Positions 6,615 to 13,220 of a stretch of DNA of 15,215 bases are shown one piece after another (the first letter of the stretch is position 1; each line of letters starts with the position of its first letter). The position numbers and the translations under genes were made by a program. The DNA is from Deltaproteobacteria bacterium. GTDB lineage: Bacteria > Myxococcota_A > UBA9042 > DTJE01. The DNA lies in assembly GCA_016784945.1 (NCBI GenBank), contig JADHTP010000047.1:1-15215 (forward strand), given 5' to 3'. The notes under the pieces are model-generated. The model searched no databases and was not told the DNA's origin. It saw nothing but the letters and a program-made list of their open reading frames with translations.

Positions 6615-8366
6615 ATGAAGGGCGCCCGCCATCACAAGACGCTGGCCGTTGAAACAGGGATCCTGTGCAACAACCGGTGCGTCTTCTGCTATCAGCAGGG
6701 CTACCGTTCCATACGGGACTACCCGCAGATGGTCCCCCAGGACGAGATACGGCAGAAACTGCTGTGGGGACTGGAGAACGGTTACGACGAACTGTCGCTT
6801 ACCGGTGGTGAACCCACCGCCCGTCCCGACTTCCTGCAACTGGTGCGTGAAGCGCGACAACTGGGTTACCGCCGCGTCGCCGTGACCACCAATGGATGGA
6901 AGCTGTCACGACCGGGATTCTTTCGCGAGGCCGTGGACGCGGGGCTTACCTCCATGGGCGTATCCATCCATGGGCTCGACGCGGCCACCCACGAAGCCCT
7001 CACCGGTCACAGGGGTTCCTTCAGAAAGGCCATCCAGGCCGTCAGGAACGCCGTCAGGACGGCCGGGACCTACCACCTCGTACGCCTGAACACCTTTACC
7101 CTGGTCAACCGTCTCAACCACGATCACCTCACGGCCATGGCCGAAATGCTCCACGGGATCGGCGTCCGTCTCATGATTTTCCAGCCCGTGATACTGTCCA
7201 AGTCCAATTTTGACGCTGCTGGGGACCTGTCCCTGGGCCTGCAGGACGTGGTGGCCGCCGTCCGCGGCGTCGCAGCCGCGGGTGTCGAAAAGGGATTCCG
7301 CACCAAGCTGTTCAATCTGCCTCCCTGCCTTTTCCGCGACGTCCTGAAGGGCATCGACCTGGATCATTACGAACGCGTCACGTTCCGTGAAAACGATGAC
7401 TACTCACCAGGCTCACGCAGCCTGGGTGACGAAGCCGGCTTCGTTCGTCTCACAAGTTGTGTCCGCTGCGTCTTCCTGCGCTCCTGTCCGGGCCTGCACG
7501 TGACCCTGCTTCCCCAGAAGGACCTGGTTGTCCAGGTAGAGGAAGCCATCACGAGCCAGAATCCGTCCAATCGCCAGAGGTTGTGGCTTGCCGGAACGGA
7601 CCTCCTGCGTCCGCGCAGTCTCTACAGTGCCGTACGAAAGGCACGCATGGAAGGCTACTCCGACGTGAAGGTTACCTTCGGTGGGTCCAGTCTTGGGGGG
7701 CTGGCGGGTCTTCGGGCAGCCGTGGAAGGGGGGGCTTCGGAACTGGTGCTCGTCCATCATCTCCGCGACCGGCGATCGTCCGACCGCATTCTGGGGCACT
7801 CGGGAAACGCCGGTTTCCTGGCGAAGGTGGCGGACAGCGTCAGCGATCTGCCCAGGGGACACACTGCGCCCGTGGGCGTACTCGTGACACCCGTAAAAGA
7901 GGCACTCGAGTTCCTGGGATCGGACGCCCTGGCGCCCATCGGACGCCTTTCACCGATTCTGTACCTGCGGGCGCCCTGGCGGTCCACCGCCACACGCGAT
8001 GACATGTTCGGTGCTTTCCGCGAGTTCCTGGACGGGCTGTACGACCTGCCCTTCAACCCGGGCGGCCTGGTGATGGAGGTTCCCTGGCCGCGGGTGTGGG
8101 AAATGGCCACCGCGCTGCCCCTGGCGGCTCTAGCGGCGCGGGGCCGGGTTCGATTCGACCTGACCGGATTCGTGCTTCAATCTTCATTGCTGGATCCGCA
8201 GTATTCCGTGTTGAACTGGTCGGTGCCCTTCATCGGCGGTCGTGAACTGGACCTGCGTCTGCCCGGTTCGGGTACCTTCTATTCGAGGGCTGTCAGTGTG
8301 AAACCCGTGGATATGCGGCTCATTCGGTCTTCGCAAACGCCATATGGCGGCCCGCCAGATCCGTAA
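6615..8366 (+). CDS. Radical SAM protein with auxiliary-cluster cysteines and a degenerate second barrel
   Basis: From the ATG at 6615 the protein is 583 residues. The [4Fe-4S]/S-adenosylmethionine motif is CNNRCVFC (C18, C22, C25), followed by GGEP at 64-67 and a TTNG strand (91-94). Further cysteines at 238, 282, 285 and 291 (LPPC ... TSCVRCVFLRSC) look like a SPASM/twitch-type auxiliary Fe-S site. Residues 323-396 align without gaps to 60-133 (about 22 identities in 74 columns by eye: shared VRxAR, GY, VxVT, RxAV, GH), but carry no CxxxCxxC or GGEP, so the C-terminal 260 residues seem to hold a non-catalytic copy of half the barrel. The substrate is unknown; no peptide precursor gene is visible nearby. 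I rejected the longer ORF from 6450 because it spans the -10 box and a divergent promoter region. The 3' end overlaps glpD by 47 bp, tail to tail. Confidence 0.85.
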   Translation: MKGARHHKTLAVETGILCNNRCVFCYQQGYRSIRDYPQMVPQDEIRQKLLWGLENGYDELSLTGGEPTARPDFLQLVREARQLGYRRVAVTTNGWKLSRPGFFREAVDAGLTSMGVSIHGLDAATHEALTGHRGSFRKAIQAVRNAVRTAGTYHLVRLNTFTLVNRLNHDHLTAMAEMLHGIGVRLMIFQPVILSKSNFDAAGDLSLGLQDVVAAVRGVAAAGVEKGFRTKLFNLPPCLFRDVLKGIDLDHYERVTFRENDDYSPGSRSLGDEAGFVRLTSCVRCVFLRSCPGLHVTLLPQKDLVVQVEEAITSQNPSNRQRLWLAGTDLLRPRSLYSAVRKARMEGYSDVKVTFGGSSLGGLAGLRAAVEGGASELVLVHHLRDRRSSDRILGHSGNAGFLAKVADSVSDLPRGHTAPVGVLVTPVKEALEFLGSDALAPIGRLSPILYLRAPWRSTATRDDMFGAFREFLDGLYDLPFNPGGLVMEVPWPRVWEMATALPLAALAARGRVRFDLTGFVLQSSLLDPQYSVLNWSVPFIGGRELDLRLPGSGTFYSRAVSVKPVDMRLIRSSQTPYGGPPDP

Positions 8367-9975
8367 GCTTTTCCAACTCCCGGTCCTTCCTTGTTCCGTC
8401 CCATCCCAGAACACCGCCCATGAGATCGGCCACGTCAGGGGCCACCCCGAGACCCTGATCACCGTCCAGGAAGAACAACGGCGTCCTTCGGCAGAGGAAG
8501 CTTTCCAGGTCCAGGGCCATTTCGTGACGGGCCGCGTGCTCCGCCTGGAGCCTCAGGAAGGGGAGCGACGGATGGATGGGATCCAGCAGGGTGCGGTCCC
8601 GTGACGATGCCTCGGTCAGGATGTCGCCGACCCGACCCCCGTAGGCCGAAACCATCTGGACGGCGCATTCCCGGTCAACGGGGTGGTCGGACACAATGGA
8701 CTCTACCAAGGACAATACGTCCGGTTGAGATGTCAACCCGGCGGAGTAGGGCAGGGGGCGCTGCTGCGTGGGCGTTGCCCCGGGCCTGGTTCCCAGGAGT
8801 TTCAGGACCTCGCGCACGGTTTCGGCGGCCATCAGGCGATAGGTGGTGAGCTTTCCGCCGGCGATGGACACGATGCCCCGCTCGTCGGTGGTGATGAGGT
8901 GCTCCCTGGAAACCTGGGAAGGCGACAGGCCCTCCTCGTCGATGAGCGGGCGAAGGCCGGACCAGGTGCCGATCACGTCTTCGATGCCTACCCCGGACTC
9001 CGAAAAGTAGTGATCCACCGAGGCCAGCAGGTAGTCCACGTCCTCCCGATCGGCGAAAATGTCGTCGGCACTGCCTTCGTGGTCGGTGTCCGTGGTCCCG
9101 ATCACCGTAGCCCCACGCCAGGGGATGCCGAACATGACCCGTCCATCCTGTGGCGAAACCATGACCACCGCGTGGCTCAATGGGAGGGATTCGCGCTTGA
9201 GGACCACGTGCGTGCCCTTGGTGGGCCGGATCCTGGGACCGCCTTCGACCGTTCCCAGGCGATCCATCAGGTCACCGGTCCAGGGGCCCGCGGCGCACAC
9301 GATGCACCGGGTCCGCACCTCTATCGTCTGGTCGGATACCCTGTCGTGGACTTCCCGGCTGTGGACATGGCCGTTCTTCCAGCCCACGGACCGGGCCTCC
9401 ACCTGGTTCAGGGGAACGCCGCCGCAGGCGAATCCGTCCAGCACCGTTTCCAGCGTCAGGCGGGAATCGTCGGTCATGGCGTCGTAGTACAGCATTCCAC
9501 CGCGCAATCCGTCGCTTTTGACACCCGGTTCCAATGACAGGAAATCGTCCTTTCGCAACTTGCGATGGTTCCGGTAGTTTTTGAAGGACGCCAGCACGTC
9601 GTAGAGCCACATCCCCATGTTCATCTTGAACAGGCCGTGACGGGAAGACTCGTACACGGGCATGAGGAAGGGCAGGGGGCCCACCAGGTGGGGGGCCAGT
9701 TCCATCAGCTTAGCGCGCTCGTGGGTGCTTTCGAACACCAGCCCGAAATTGTACTGTTCCAGGTATCTGAGACCGCCGTGTATCAGTTTCGAGGAACGGG
9801 ACGACGTACCGGACGCGAAATCGTCGCGCTCGACAAGGGCAACCTTCAGCCCCCGCAGGGCGGCATCGCGCAATATGCCGGCACCGGTGACCCCGCCGCC
9901 AACCACCACCAGGTCGAATGTTCCGTCCCGGAGCAGTTTCAGGAGTCCTTCCCGATCGCGCAGCGAATAGTTCAT
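8320..9975 (-). CDS. glpD: Glycerol-3-phosphate dehydrogenase, FAD-dependent
   Basis: The enzyme oxidises sn-glycerol-3-phosphate to dihydroxyacetone phosphate at the inner membrane and passes electrons to the quinone pool. The 551-residue protein begins with a Rossmann FAD-binding motif GGGVTG (26-31), E49 at the end of the second strand, and the family motif SSRSSKLIHGGLRYLEQ (58-74). Later come DAMTDDSRLTLETVLDG, RPTKGTHVVL, TTDTDHEG and IAGGKLTTYRLMA, all characteristic of GlpD/GlpA, then a C-terminal DAO_C-type helical domain. I chose the ATG at 9975 because GGAGG lies 4 nt upstream (9984-9980) and the protein then begins at the usual GlpD position; the frame extends to 10044 but that would cover the promoter. 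No glpK, glpF or glpR is in the window. With cdsA it points to glycerolipid metabolism, though the two are separate transcription units. Confidence 0.95.
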   Translation of the reverse strand: MNYSLRDREGLLKLLRDGTFDLVVVGGGVTGAGILRDAALRGLKVALVERDDFASGTSSRSSKLIHGGLRYLEQYNFGLVFESTHERAKLMELAPHLVGPLPFLMPVYESSRHGLFKMNMGMWLYDVLASFKNYRNHRKLRKDDFLSLEPGVKSDGLRGGMLYYDAMTDDSRLTLETVLDGFACGGVPLNQVEARSVGWKNGHVHSREVHDRVSDQTIEVRTRCIVCAAGPWTGDLMDRLGTVEGGPRIRPTKGTHVVLKRESLPLSHAVVMVSPQDGRVMFGIPWRGATVIGTTDTDHEGSADDIFADREDVDYLLASVDHYFSESGVGIEDVIGTWSGLRPLIDEEGLSPSQVSREHLITTDERGIVSIAGGKLTTYRLMAAETVREVLKLLGTRPGATPTQQRPLPYSAGLTSQPDVLSLVESIVSDHPVDRECAVQMVSAYGGRVGDILTEASSRDRTLLDPIHPSLPFLRLQAEHAARHEMALDLESFLCRRTPLFFLDGDQGLGVAPDVADLMGGVLGWDGTRKDRELEKLTDLAGRHMAFAKTE

Positions 9976-10015
9976 CGAACCTCCAGCCGGCCGAACGACC
10001 TCACCGACGGTCCGG

Positions 10016-10044
10016 ATTGTAGTAACATGGCCCGCGCCGTGCAA
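10016..10044 (-). promoter_or_regulatory. Sigma70-type promoter of glpD
   Basis: On the minus strand TTGCAC (10044-10039) and TACAAT (10021-10016, 5 of 6 to consensus) are exactly 17 bp apart. Transcription would start near 10009, giving a leader of about 34 nt that includes the GGAGG before the glpD ATG. This is the most convincing conventional promoter in the window. No operator could be identified. Confidence 0.55.
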
Positions 10045-10125
10045 AAGGATGTCGACAGTCTACGGTCATCGATCAGACACCGGTCAGGAAAGTGAAATCG
10101 ATTCTGGCCGGGAGGGGAGGGTTCA

Positions 10126-11004
10126 ATGGACTACCGGATTCGCGTGATGGCCGTTTCGGGGGTGGTTTTCATCCTTTCCCTGTCCTTTGCCACGGGATGC
10201 CGTCAATCGAAGTCGGGTGGTGCCGGGGAGCGTGACACCTACAAGTCCCCGTACCTGGCCGCCGACACCGTCATCCGCAAGCCCAAGGCCCCTGAAAAGC
10301 CCGCGGTCGATCCTGTCGAAACGCCACCAGGAGAGCCTGTATCCAGGTTTCACCCGGCCTCTGGTGAACGGGAATACCCACTGTACGGCCTGGAAGATAT
10401 CGCGACATCCGACAAGGAAAAGGCGCTGCTGACCATGCTGTCGGACCCGAAAAAGGGGGTCGAGGCCCTTGGAAAGATACGCAAAAGCGGGGTCAGGGCC
10501 CGCCGCCTTGTGGTGAAGGCGCTGCGCAGTACGAACCGACAGATCAGGAAACAGTCCTGCCTGATACTGGCCAACCTCAAGGACAAGTCCCCTAAGACGG
10601 TTTCTGCACTGGCCGATGCGGTCCTTCTGGATCCCGAACCCACGGTTCGCGCTCTGGCCGCCAAGAGTTTCATTGCCATCCGCAAGTCGTCGGCCACTCC
10701 GGCGCTCATCCGTTCGTTGCTGGAAGACCCCGACGCCCCGACCCGGGCCAATGCCGCCAGGGCCCTGGGCCACACCGGGGGCAAGGGCGCCGTGGAGGCC
10801 CTGAGAAAGGCATTGGATGACCCGGACACCTGGGTCCGACTCCGTTCGGTCAGCGCTCTCAAGAAAAGACGGTCAAAGGCGTCCGTGCCGGACCTTGTCC
10901 GGATGCTGGACGACCCGAACAGGATGGTGAGGGCTCGCGCCAGAGAGGTTTTGAAGTCACTGACGGGCAGTGACAAGGGGGAAAAGGCCTCAGATTGGCG
11001 ATAA
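10126..11004 (+). CDS. HEAT-repeat lipoprotein
   Basis: The 292-residue product has a signal peptide with a hydrophobic core (SGVVFILSLSFA) and the lipobox-like FATGC, with Cys25 the likely lipidated residue. A low-complexity, Pro- and Lys-rich linker (26-85) follows. From about 95 to 275 there are five or so helical pairs of HEAT/Armadillo type: repeated D-P-x-x-x-V/T-R-x-x-A-A-x-x-L patterns appear at 169-183 (DPEPTVRALAAKSF), 201-214 (DPDAPTRANAARAL), 232-245 (DPDTWVRLRSVSAL) and 263-276 (DPNRMVRARAREVL). Such domains are protein-binding scaffolds, here probably in the periplasm or on the outer membrane; no enzyme signature is visible. The ATG follows GGGAGGGGAGGG with a normal spacing. 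It is divergent from glpD and stands alone on its strand. Its last 15 bp overlap a tiny minus-strand ORF. Confidence 0.85.
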   Translation: MDYRIRVMAVSGVVFILSLSFATGCRQSKSGGAGERDTYKSPYLAADTVIRKPKAPEKPAVDPVETPPGEPVSRFHPASGEREYPLYGLEDIATSDKEKALLTMLSDPKKGVEALGKIRKSGVRARRLVVKALRSTNRQIRKQSCLILANLKDKSPKTVSALADAVLLDPEPTVRALAAKSFIAIRKSSATPALIRSLLEDPDAPTRANAARALGHTGGKGAVEALRKALDDPDTWVRLRSVSALKKRRSKASVPDLVRMLDDPNRMVRARAREVLKSLTGSDKGEKASDWR

Positions 11005-11061
11005 ACGCTGTTCTCGCACCTTTCGTATGGCCCAGACGGTCAGGCAGGCGATGGTGATCAT
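10990..11061 (-). CDS. Tiny single-helix membrane peptide, 23 aa (hypothetical)
   Basis: The ORF encodes a hydrophobic start (MITIACLTVWAI) followed by a basic tail (RKVREQR) and a short end, the layout of a one-helix membrane peptide with the charged side in the cytoplasm. AAGGAGAT lies 7 nt upstream of the ATG, overlapping the end of the previous small ORF, and the gap between the two ORFs is 5 nt. An in-frame stop is only seven codons upstream of the ATG, so it cannot be much longer. In size and shape it resembles helper peptides of membrane complexes or transporters (CydX, KdpF, CcoQ or MetS types), but I recognise none of these families. The stop lies inside the 3' end of the HEAT lipoprotein gene. 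Too short to be secure on sequence alone. Confidence 0.4.
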   Translation of the reverse strand: MITIACLTVWAIRKVREQRLSPI

Positions 11062-11066
11062 GAGGA

Positions 11067-11180
11067 TTATCTCCTTCCTTCACCCGCGAAGTTGAGGACC
11101 AGCCACATGGCGCCCATTGACAACCCCAGTCCAAGACCAGAGGCCACCACGATGGAACCGATTCCGATGAGTCCGGCCAT
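11067..11180 (-). CDS. Small glycine-rich single-helix membrane protein, 37 aa (hypothetical)
   Basis: The ORF gives a 37-residue peptide with one long hydrophobic segment made of small and glycine residues (GLIGIGSIVVASGLGLGLSM, then GAMWLVLNF) and a charged end (EGRR). The glycine spacing resembles packing helices in membrane complexes such as ATP synthase subunit c, but it is too short for that protein and has no carboxylate in mid-helix. A strong Shine-Dalgarno (GGAGGTGAGG) sits 3-12 nt before the ATG. A consensus TTGACA lies just upstream on the same strand, and a second tiny membrane ORF follows 5 nt after the stop. The ribosome sites, absence of rare features and paired arrangement support real translation. 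No transporter or oxidase gene is adjacent in the window that would name it as an accessory subunit. Confidence 0.5.
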   Translation of the reverse strand: MAGLIGIGSIVVASGLGLGLSMGAMWLVLNFAGEGRR

Positions 11181-11199
11181 GTTCCTCACCTCCACGTAA

Positions 11200-11228
11200 A
11201 AGATCCCCAGGATGTTTCATGTTGTCAA
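11200..11228 (-). promoter_or_regulatory. Candidate promoter of the two small membrane ORFs
   Basis: On the minus strand a perfect TTGACA (11228-11223) is followed 17 bp later by GATCTT (11205-11200), which matches the -10 consensus at only three of six bases. It lies about 20-45 nt upstream of the ATG at 11180. The -35 is good and the -10 poor, so this is tentative. Confidence 0.3.
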
Positions 11229-11515
11229 AACCCGTTGGCCGTCACCAAGAAAAAAAACGAGGAAGTTCCATGCCTCCTGGAAAACCGGACGATTCAGGGA
11301 CGACGAACACGACAACGCGCATGTTCAATCATCACAAAAGACCTTAAATAACGGGAGCCTACGCGCACCATCCCTTGCTGCTGCCACCGCCGTTCGAAAG
11401 GGGCAGGGCCGGATGATTCCCGTGCCGGGTTTCCCGGAATGATTCTGAAAAGGCTCCCCACGTCGACGAATACTCATGAGTTGACATAATATCTCTTATA
11501 GGACGTTAGCTATCA
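11229..11515. other. Non-coding intergenic stretch with AT-rich patches
   Basis: Together with the short flanking signals this is the longest gene-free interval in the window. It is less GC-rich than the rest, with a run of eight A at 11250-11257, a CCGGG-TTT-CCCGG hairpin around 11424-11436 without a T-run, and an AT-rich patch at 11481-11500 starting with TTGACA. A 76-codon plus-strand ORF at 11212-11442 has no ribosome site and a composition unlike a protein. I found no tRNA, riboswitch or sRNA that I could support, though an unrecognised regulatory RNA is possible. Confidence 0.4.
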
Positions 11516-11528
11516 GGGGCCCCCGGGG
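11516..11528. repeat. G4-C5-G4 palindrome upstream of the nadE -10 box
   Basis: The 13 bases GGGGCCCCCGGGG form two overlapping perfect GC palindromes and end 13 bp before the nadE -10 box, so they occupy the position where a -35 element would be expected. This could be a regulator site or a structural element; there is no direct evidence for either. Confidence 0.35.
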
Positions 11529-11541
11529 AGGCAAGTTGTTC

Positions 11542-11547
11542 TATAAT
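11542..11547 (+). promoter_or_regulatory. Consensus -10 box 8 nt before the nadE start
   Basis: A perfect TATAAT ends 8 nt before the ATG at 11556, and the interval (GGCCTCCC) contains no Shine-Dalgarno. The predicted transcript start falls at or just before the ATG, implying a leaderless mRNA. The -35 position (11519-11524) reads GCCCCC, unlike consensus. A TTGACA at 11481 is 55 bp too far away to pair with it. Confidence 0.55.
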
Positions 11548-11555
11548 GGCCTCCC

Positions 11556-13220
11556 ATGAGGATATGGGTCGCCCAGATCAACACCACGGTCGGGGATTTC
11601 GTCGGTAACCGGCGCCGTATCCTCGATGCCTACCAGAAGGCCGCCGACGGCGGCGCCGACGTGGTCATCTTTCCCGAAATGGCGGTCACGGGCTATCCCC
11701 CCATGGACCTCCTGGAGCGTTCGAGCTTCATCGAGGCCAACCTCAATACCCTGGACAGCATACTGCGGCACGTGACCGGGCCCGCCATGGTCCTCGGCTA
11801 CGTCCAGCCGCACCAGGAATCCGGCGGCAAGGGACTGTACAACGCGGCGGCCGTTTTGCACGAACAGGCCATCCGAGGGATTCACCAGAAAGTCCTCCTG
11901 CCCACCTACGACGTGTTCGACGAAGGCCGGCACTTCGACCCCGGCCCTTCGCCCCAGGTGATCCGCCTGCCCTTCGGGACCCTGGGCGTCACCATCTGCG
12001 AGGACATCTGGAACGACAAGGACGTGTGGACGCGCGCGCCCTATGGGCCCAATCCCATCGACGGCCTGGTGGTACAGGGAGCGGACGTCATCGTGAACCT
12101 GTCCGCTTCGCCTTTCGTGGAAAAGAAGCTGGGAACACGCCTGGACCTGGCGGGACGGATCGCGAAGAAGCACCAGATTCCTTTCGTCTATGCGAACCTG
12201 GTGGGTGGAAACGACGGCATCGTCTTCGACGGCGAATCCTTTGCCGTGACCGCCGATGCCAGACTTCTTCACCTGGGAAAGGCCTTTGGGGAAGATTTGT
12301 TCGGCATCGACACCGGGCACGAACCGTCCCGGAGTGAGACACGTCGGTGGAATGAGCTTATCCGGGCCGGGGATGATTCCCGGATCATCGAGGCCCTGTG
12401 CCTTGGAATCAGGGACTTCTTTTCCAAGCTTGGCATCAAGTCGGCCGTGGTGGGGCTCAGCGGCGGGATCGATTCCGCCGTGACCCTGTGCCTCGCGGCC
12501 CGGGCTCTGGGCAGTGAACGCGTAAGAGCCTTGAGCATGCCTTCACGGTATTCCAGCCCGGAAACCCGCCAGGACGCCTCCCGTCTGGCCGAAAACCTTG
12601 GTGTTCGTTTCGACGAGGTACCCATCGACACCATACTCGACGACTTCACCGAGGGACTGAACCCCGCCCTAAACGCCGACCCGCGGGGCATCACCAGGGA
12701 GAACCTGCAGGCCCGGATTCGGGGCACCCTGCTGATGGCACTGTCCAACGACACGGGCGCCCTGGTGCTCAACACGGGCAACAAGTCCGAACTGGCCGTT
12801 GGCTATTGCACCCTGTACGGCGACATGGTGGGCGGTCTCGCCGTTATCGGCGACCTGTCCAAGGAGAGGGTGTACCGGGTGGCCCGTGAACTGAACCGTG
12901 AGGGGGAGGTCATACCCCGGACCACCCTGGATCGGGCGCCGTCGGCGGAGCTTGCCCCGGACCAGAAGGACGAGGACAGCCTGCCGCCCTACCCTGTCCT
13001 GGATCCCATCGTCAACGCCTACGTGGAGGACGGACTGGACGGCGACGCCATCGCCGACCGGGGCTTCGATGCCCGGGTGGTGTCGTCGGTGCTGGATCTC
13101 ATCGGCGCCAACGAATTCAAGAGGCGACAGGCCCCACCGCCCATCAAGGTGACGCCAAAGGCCTTCGGAGCGGGACGAAGGCTCCCCATCGTTCAGAAGT
13201 TCAAGGAGCCCGTGGAGTGA
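11556..13220 (+). CDS. nadE: Glutamine-dependent NAD+ synthetase
   Basis: The enzyme converts nicotinic acid adenine dinucleotide to NAD+ with ATP, using ammonia released from glutamine, as the last cytoplasmic step of NAD synthesis. The 554-residue protein has the expected two domains. The N-terminal glutaminase (nitrilase fold) shows the catalytic triad E41 (FPEMAVTGYPP), K112 (HQKVLLPTYDVFDEGR) and C148 (GVTICEDIWND). The C-terminal synthetase has the P-loop SGGIDS (302-307), LNTGNKSELAVGY (405-417) and the conserved RAPSAEL-P-DQ-DEDSLPPY region near 460-479. It is of the shorter bacterial glutamine-dependent class. The ATG at 11556 gives the typical MRIWVAQINTTVGDF N-terminus. There is no Shine-Dalgarno, consistent with the TATAAT just upstream and a leaderless message. 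The stop overlaps the next gene's GTG (GTGA), so NAD synthesis is coupled to a PAP2-type membrane protein. Confidence 0.95.
   Translation: MRIWVAQINTTVGDFVGNRRRILDAYQKAADGGADVVIFPEMAVTGYPPMDLLERSSFIEANLNTLDSILRHVTGPAMVLGYVQPHQESGGKGLYNAAAVLHEQAIRGIHQKVLLPTYDVFDEGRHFDPGPSPQVIRLPFGTLGVTICEDIWNDKDVWTRAPYGPNPIDGLVVQGADVIVNLSASPFVEKKLGTRLDLAGRIAKKHQIPFVYANLVGGNDGIVFDGESFAVTADARLLHLGKAFGEDLFGIDTGHEPSRSETRRWNELIRAGDDSRIIEALCLGIRDFFSKLGIKSAVVGLSGGIDSAVTLCLAARALGSERVRALSMPSRYSSPETRQDASRLAENLGVRFDEVPIDTILDDFTEGLNPALNADPRGITRENLQARIRGTLLMALSNDTGALVLNTGNKSELAVGYCTLYGDMVGGLAVIGDLSKERVYRVARELNREGEVIPRTTLDRAPSAELAPDQKDEDSLPPYPVLDPIVNAYVEDGLDGDAIADRGFDARVVSSVLDLIGANEFKRRQAPPPIKVTPKAFGAGRRLPIVQKFKEPVE

Noticed and set aside
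9976..10044. Upstream extension of the glpD frame to 10044
   Set aside because: The extension overlaps a 17-bp-spaced promoter. A good ribosome site and the family-typical N-terminus both point to the ATG at 9975.
11250..11277. Possible minus-strand terminator: weak GGAGG/CTTCC hairpin before eight T
   Set aside because: The stem is only five pairs with a wobble, three bases separate it from the T-run, and no gene on that strand ends here.
11424..11436. CCGGG-TTT-CCCGG hairpin as a terminator
   Set aside because: Compact stem but no following T-run on either strand, and it is 420 bp beyond the HEAT gene.
11380..11440. GTTCGAA in a GC-rich stretch as a tRNA T-arm
   Set aside because: No acceptor stem, D-arm or anticodon arm can be folded around it.
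11212..11442. 76-codon plus-strand ORF between the small ORFs and nadE
   Set aside because: No ribosome site, low hydrophobicity, a run of Lys from the A-tract, and no recognisable motif; likely chance.
11481..11512. TTGACA at 11481 as the -35 of nadE
   Set aside because: It is 55 bp from the TATAAT at 11542, and no good -10 box lies 16-18 bp downstream of it.
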